From Actinomycetaceae bacterium (GTDB lineage Bacteria > Actinomycetota > Actinomycetes > Actinomycetales > Actinomycetaceae), in the NCBI GenBank assembly GCA_030532245.1, contig JAUNLN010000005.1, positions 6,179-70,178 on the forward strand: a DNA stretch of 64,000 bases. Direction: 5' to 3'. The translations under genes were made by a program, and so were the position numbers. The stretch's first letter is position 1, and the number at the start of each line of letters is the position of its first letter. The notes under the pieces were generated by a model. It saw only the letters and a list, made by a program, of their open reading frames with translations, was not told the DNA's origin and did no database searches. Shown here piece by piece: positions 63,000 through 64,000 of this stretch.

Positions 63000-64000
63000 T
63001 TGGAAATAAACCCGGACGCCTTGTTGGAAGACCTGGATCCTGAGCAGCGTCAAGTTGCTATGCAGGTGACGGGTCCGCTTTCCGTGCTTGCTGGTGCTGG
63101 TACGGGAAAGACTAGGGCAATCACTTATCGCTTGGCCTATGGCACGGCGATCGGCGCGTTCGATCCGGGTTCCGTTCTTGCCGTGACTTTCACGCAGCGT
63201 GCGGCCGCCGAGATGCGCACGCGTCTACGCGACCTCGGTGTTCCGGGAGCGCAGGCGCGAACCTTCCACTCGGCTGCACTTCGGCAACTGCAATATTTTT
63301 GGCCTCGCGCTATCGGCGGCCCCATGCGTCCGATCATGGAAAAGAAAGCGCCGAACGTAGCAAACGCAGCTCGTCGCGTAGGCGTTTCGATAGATAAAAC
63401 CTCACTTCGCGACCTCGCCGCTGAGATTGAGTGGGCGAAGGTCTCAATGATCGGTGCAGGCGGGTACGTTGAGGCGGTTGCCGACGAGTTTCGCGAACCT
63501 CCCGCGGGTCTAGACGCCTCGACCATGGCGAACTTGATTGCTGCGTATGAGGATGTGAAGGATGAGCGCGGCGTCATCGATTTCGAAGACGTACTGCTGC
63601 TCCTCACGGGCATTTTGCAAGACCGCGACGATATTGCGCGTACTGTTAGATCCCAGTACCGCAACTTCGTGGTTGACGAGTTCCAAGACGTTTCGGCACT
63701 CCAGTTTGCTCTGCTCCAAGAATGGCTTGGCGGCCGCCACGACATTTGCGTTGTTGGCGATGTAGCGCAAACGATCTACTCATTCGCGGGTGCAGACCCC
63801 GCCTACCTGGTGAACTTCGAGAACTACCATCCGGGTGCCAGGCGAGTGCAACTGAACCGTGACTACCGCTCCACGCCTCAGATCGTATCTATCGCAAACA
63901 AGGTGCTTGAAGGGGCGGGCAGCTCATCTAAGAGACTTCAAAGGACAGCGCGAGGTGCAGCGGGCTTGCCCGAGGGAGCAGTGCGTTTGAAGTCGCAGCG
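63000..64000 (+). CDS. uvrD2: UvrD2-like superfamily 1 DNA helicase, N-terminal part (3' truncated by window)
   Basis: The frame runs off the window end; 333 residues are visible. They carry Walker A 'LAGAGTGKTRAITYR' near residue 33, motif Ia 'VTFTQRAAAEMR', motif Ib 'RTFHSAALRQL', Walker B 'NFVVDEFQDVSALQ', motif III 'VVGDVAQTIYSFAGADP' and motif IV start 'LNRDYRSTPQIV'. These define UvrD/PcrA 3'-5' helicases. The position after nudC matches mycobacterial uvrD2 rather than uvrD1. The start is TTG at 63000 with AGGAGG about 7 bases upstream. The HRDC-type C terminus expected for UvrD2 lies outside the window. Confidence 0.9.
   Translation, partial: MEINPDALLEDLDPEQRQVAMQVTGPLSVLAGAGTGKTRAITYRLAYGTAIGAFDPGSVLAVTFTQRAAAEMRTRLRDLGVPGAQARTFHSAALRQLQYFWPRAIGGPMRPIMEKKAPNVANAARRVGVSIDKTSLRDLAAEIEWAKVSMIGAGGYVEAVADEFREPPAGLDASTMANLIAAYEDVKDERGVIDFEDVLLLLTGILQDRDDIARTVRSQYRNFVVDEFQDVSALQFALLQEWLGGRHDICVVGDVAQTIYSFAGADPAYLVNFENYHPGARRVQLNRDYRSTPQIVSIANKVLEGAGSSSKRLQRTARGAAGLPEGAVRLKSQ

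Overview
The window reads as chromosomal DNA of a high-G+C Gram-positive bacterium (Actinobacteria), most likely a host-associated, facultatively anaerobic member of the Actinomycetaceae (Arcanobacterium, Trueperella or Actinomyces type). The family-level placement is inference. It rests on typical actinobacterial gene neighbourhoods (mfd / SurA-like lipoprotein / eno / DivIC / DUF501 / Ppx; fdxA-dapC; clpS-DUF2017-murI-MBL-rph-rdgB; nudC-uvrD2), on fermentative pyruvate formate-lyase, and on a secreted, wall-anchored sialidase. No plasmid, phage, insertion sequence, CRISPR array or rRNA operon was seen. One tRNA gene is present.

Layout. 1-3.9 kb: the end of a YhgE/Pip-like membrane protein, a ZTP riboswitch with glyA-folD, and xth. 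4-6 kb: a YihY/BrkB membrane protein and a 2H phosphoesterase. 6.2-8.6 kb: galT-galK (Leloir pathway). 8.7-11.7 kb: an orphan antitoxin-like gene and the sialidase nanH. 11.7-20.2 kb: pth, mfd, SurA-like lipoprotein, eno, DivIC and a DUF501-Ppx fusion, with nhaA convergent. 21.8-28 kb: a tRNA with anticodon UAA, Bax inhibitor-like protein, FKBP, msrA, AI-2E-type permease, greA, hemolysin III-like protein and uppS. 28.2-31.5 kb: a pyruvate formate-lyase operon in which the glycyl-radical domain is a separate small gene. 31.7-38.7 kb: sugar kinase, xseAB, ispH, rmuC, ychF and an FMN reductase. 39.2-45.2 kb: an oligopeptide ABC transporter. 45.3-52 kb: PH-like protein, typA, SH3-like protein, ferredoxin, dapC and gltA. 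51.8-55.9 kb: maf, a DUF885 protein, an HU protein and nagB. 56-64 kb: DUF3039, pncB, clpS, DUF2017, murI, a metallo-hydrolase, rdgB, rph, nudC and the 5' part of uvrD2.

How the genes work together. Sialidase, galactose genes, NagB, a PfkB-type sugar kinase and a peptide importer suggest feeding on host glycans and peptides. Pyruvate formate-lyase with its activase provides mixed-acid fermentation, and citrate synthase supplies anabolic carbon. The remaining genes are housekeeping: one-carbon metabolism, nucleotide-pool cleaning, DNA repair, translation quality control, and cell-wall precursor supply (UppS, MurI, DapC, IspH).

The most interesting observations are: the split pyruvate formate-lyase; a recurring TANNNT-N6/7-start-codon layout in front of 16 genes that predicts widespread leaderless mRNAs; a symmetric three-half-site operator between the hemolysin III-like gene and uppS; a short-armed UAA tRNA; and the DUF501-Ppx fusion. 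Gene calls are inferences from protein motifs read by eye; no database search was possible.
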